Assembly (NCBI GenBank): GCA_018648945.1
Contig: JABGQJ010000115.1
Span: 1-14,893, forward strand
DNA length: 14,893 nt
Reading direction: 5' to 3'
DNA from: Victivallales bacterium
GTDB lineage: Bacteria > Verrucomicrobiota > Lentisphaeria > Oligosphaerales > Lenti-02
Positions 14,190 through 14,893 of this stretch are shown in pieces (position 1 is the stretch's first letter; every line of letters begins with the position of its first letter). A program made the position numbers and the translations under genes. The notes beneath the pieces were generated by a model. It made no database searches. It saw only the letters and a program-made list of their open reading frames with translations, and was not told the origin of the DNA.

Positions 14190-14893
14190 GTGCGCACCAG
14201 GCATTGGCTTACTGGCTGCTTCGCGGCTCTGGCGATACTCCTTGGAGGAACAGGCATGGCGGACGAATTGGCGATGGGACGCGAGCTTAGGGCCGTCCGT
14301 AGTCTTGACCTCGGCAGGTGCATGGATGCCGAGTTGGTCGGGGACCTGCTCTATGTGATCGGCGGCGCCAAGCTGCATGTCTTCGATGCATCGACCCCAG
14401 CCGATCCGCAACGCCTCGGCAGCATCGGCGGGCTAGGCGGCACCCGGCAGATCGCGGTGCGCGGGAAGATCGCCTACGTGACCTCCCGCGAGGATGGCCT
14501 GTTCATCGTTGACGTGGCCGACCCCGCGAAGCCGGAGCTTCTCTCCCATTACGACACCATCGAACTCGCCACCGGGATCGAGGTCTCCGGGTCGGTCGCC
14601 TACGTGGCCTGCCGAACCTACGGCGTGGAGTTGATCGATGTGCGCAGTCCGGCCAAGCCGCGGCACCTGAGCACCGTCCGCACGGGCGAGGCGCAGTCGT
14701 GCGTGGTGCGCGACGGGATTCTTTACGTGGGTGTGTGGCACTCGCGGGAGGTGGTGATCTGCGATGTGCGCAACCCCTGGCAGCCGACCGTCATGTCCCG
14801 CTCCCCCTTGGATGGCTATGGCGACGGCCTAACCCTGCGCGGCAACTACTGCTACGCGGCTACCGGCCACCACGCGCGGGGCATGCGCAAGCG
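14190..14893 (+). CDS. Secreted LVIVD-repeat (beta-propeller-like) protein, 3'-truncated
   Basis: The frame runs off the window edge after 234 codons. I chose the GTG at 14190 because GAGGA lies eight bases upstream and the first residues make a signal peptide (MRTRHWLTGCFAALAILLGG, then TGMA before DELA). An ATG at 14256 would lose that signal. Four to five LVIVD-type units are visible: LYVIGGAKLHVFDASTPADP (54-73), AYVTSREDGLFIVDVADPAK (95-114), AYVACRTYGVELIDVRSPAK (137-156), LYVGVWHSREVVICDVRNPW (178-197), and the start of another at NYCYAATGHHARG. Such units form blades of secreted beta-propellers; the ligand or activity cannot be told. A cysteine at residue 10 lies inside the hydrophobic stretch and is not a good lipobox. 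The gene diverges from the Rrf2 operon across 185-206 bp. Confidence 0.88.
   Translation, partial: MRTRHWLTGCFAALAILLGGTGMADELAMGRELRAVRSLDLGRCMDAELVGDLLYVIGGAKLHVFDASTPADPQRLGSIGGLGGTRQIAVRGKIAYVTSREDGLFIVDVADPAKPELLSHYDTIELATGIEVSGSVAYVACRTYGVELIDVRSPAKPRHLSTVRTGEAQSCVVRDGILYVGVWHSREVVICDVRNPWQPTVMSRSPLDGYGDGLTLRGNYCYAATGHHARGMRK

Overview
The window is GC-rich bacterial chromosome. It carries no rRNA, tRNA, CRISPR array, transposase or phage structural gene. A hybrid-cluster protein (Hcp) of the type seen in anaerobes, several long secreted proteins with Sel1, TPR and LVIVD repeats, an FAD_oxidored-type flavoprotein, and GTCCAT-rich intergenic repeats together suggest an anaerobic diderm, perhaps of the Lentisphaerota/Kiritimatiellota/Planctomycetota (PVC) group. 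That placement is inference. The hisE-hisG pair looks actinobacterial in type, so the window alone cannot settle the taxonomy.

Layout. 1-2266 (+): 3' part of a large flavoprotein with a C-terminal helical domain. 2283-2831 (-) and 2968-3687 (+): a divergent pair made of an unrecognised coiled-coil protein and a LexA/CI-like self-cleaving repressor, with two matching 18-bp candidate operators. 3699-4850 (-): hisE-hisG, with a clear promoter and a palindrome lying on its -10. 5096-5686 (+): a small two-helix membrane protein. 5687-5991: intergenic, with an inverted cluster of GTCCAT repeats. 5992-10800 (-): two secreted proteins in tandem, an unknown 586-residue protein with NPF motifs and then a 992-residue Sel1/TPR protein. 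10801-11097: intergenic, with a second GTCCAT cluster and the hcp terminator. 11098-13983 (-): a compact Rrf2 regulator, Fe-S protein and hcp operon. 14190-end (+): the start of a secreted LVIVD-repeat (beta-propeller) protein that runs off the window.

How the parts fit. The most complete unit is the nitrosative/redox stress operon. An Rrf2 repressor with candidate Fe-S cysteines is transcribed first, from a promoter whose -10 box is one arm of an 18-bp dyad. A ferredoxin-like partner and Hcp follow, and a GC-rich hairpin ends the unit. The second regulatory unit is the S24 repressor with its divergent target, and a DNA-damage signal (RecA-stimulated self-cleavage) is the expected input. The secreted pair is the least understood part. 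Its Sel1 region is built from three equal blocks of exactly 168 residues, and G/C homopolymers lie in its leader and linker.
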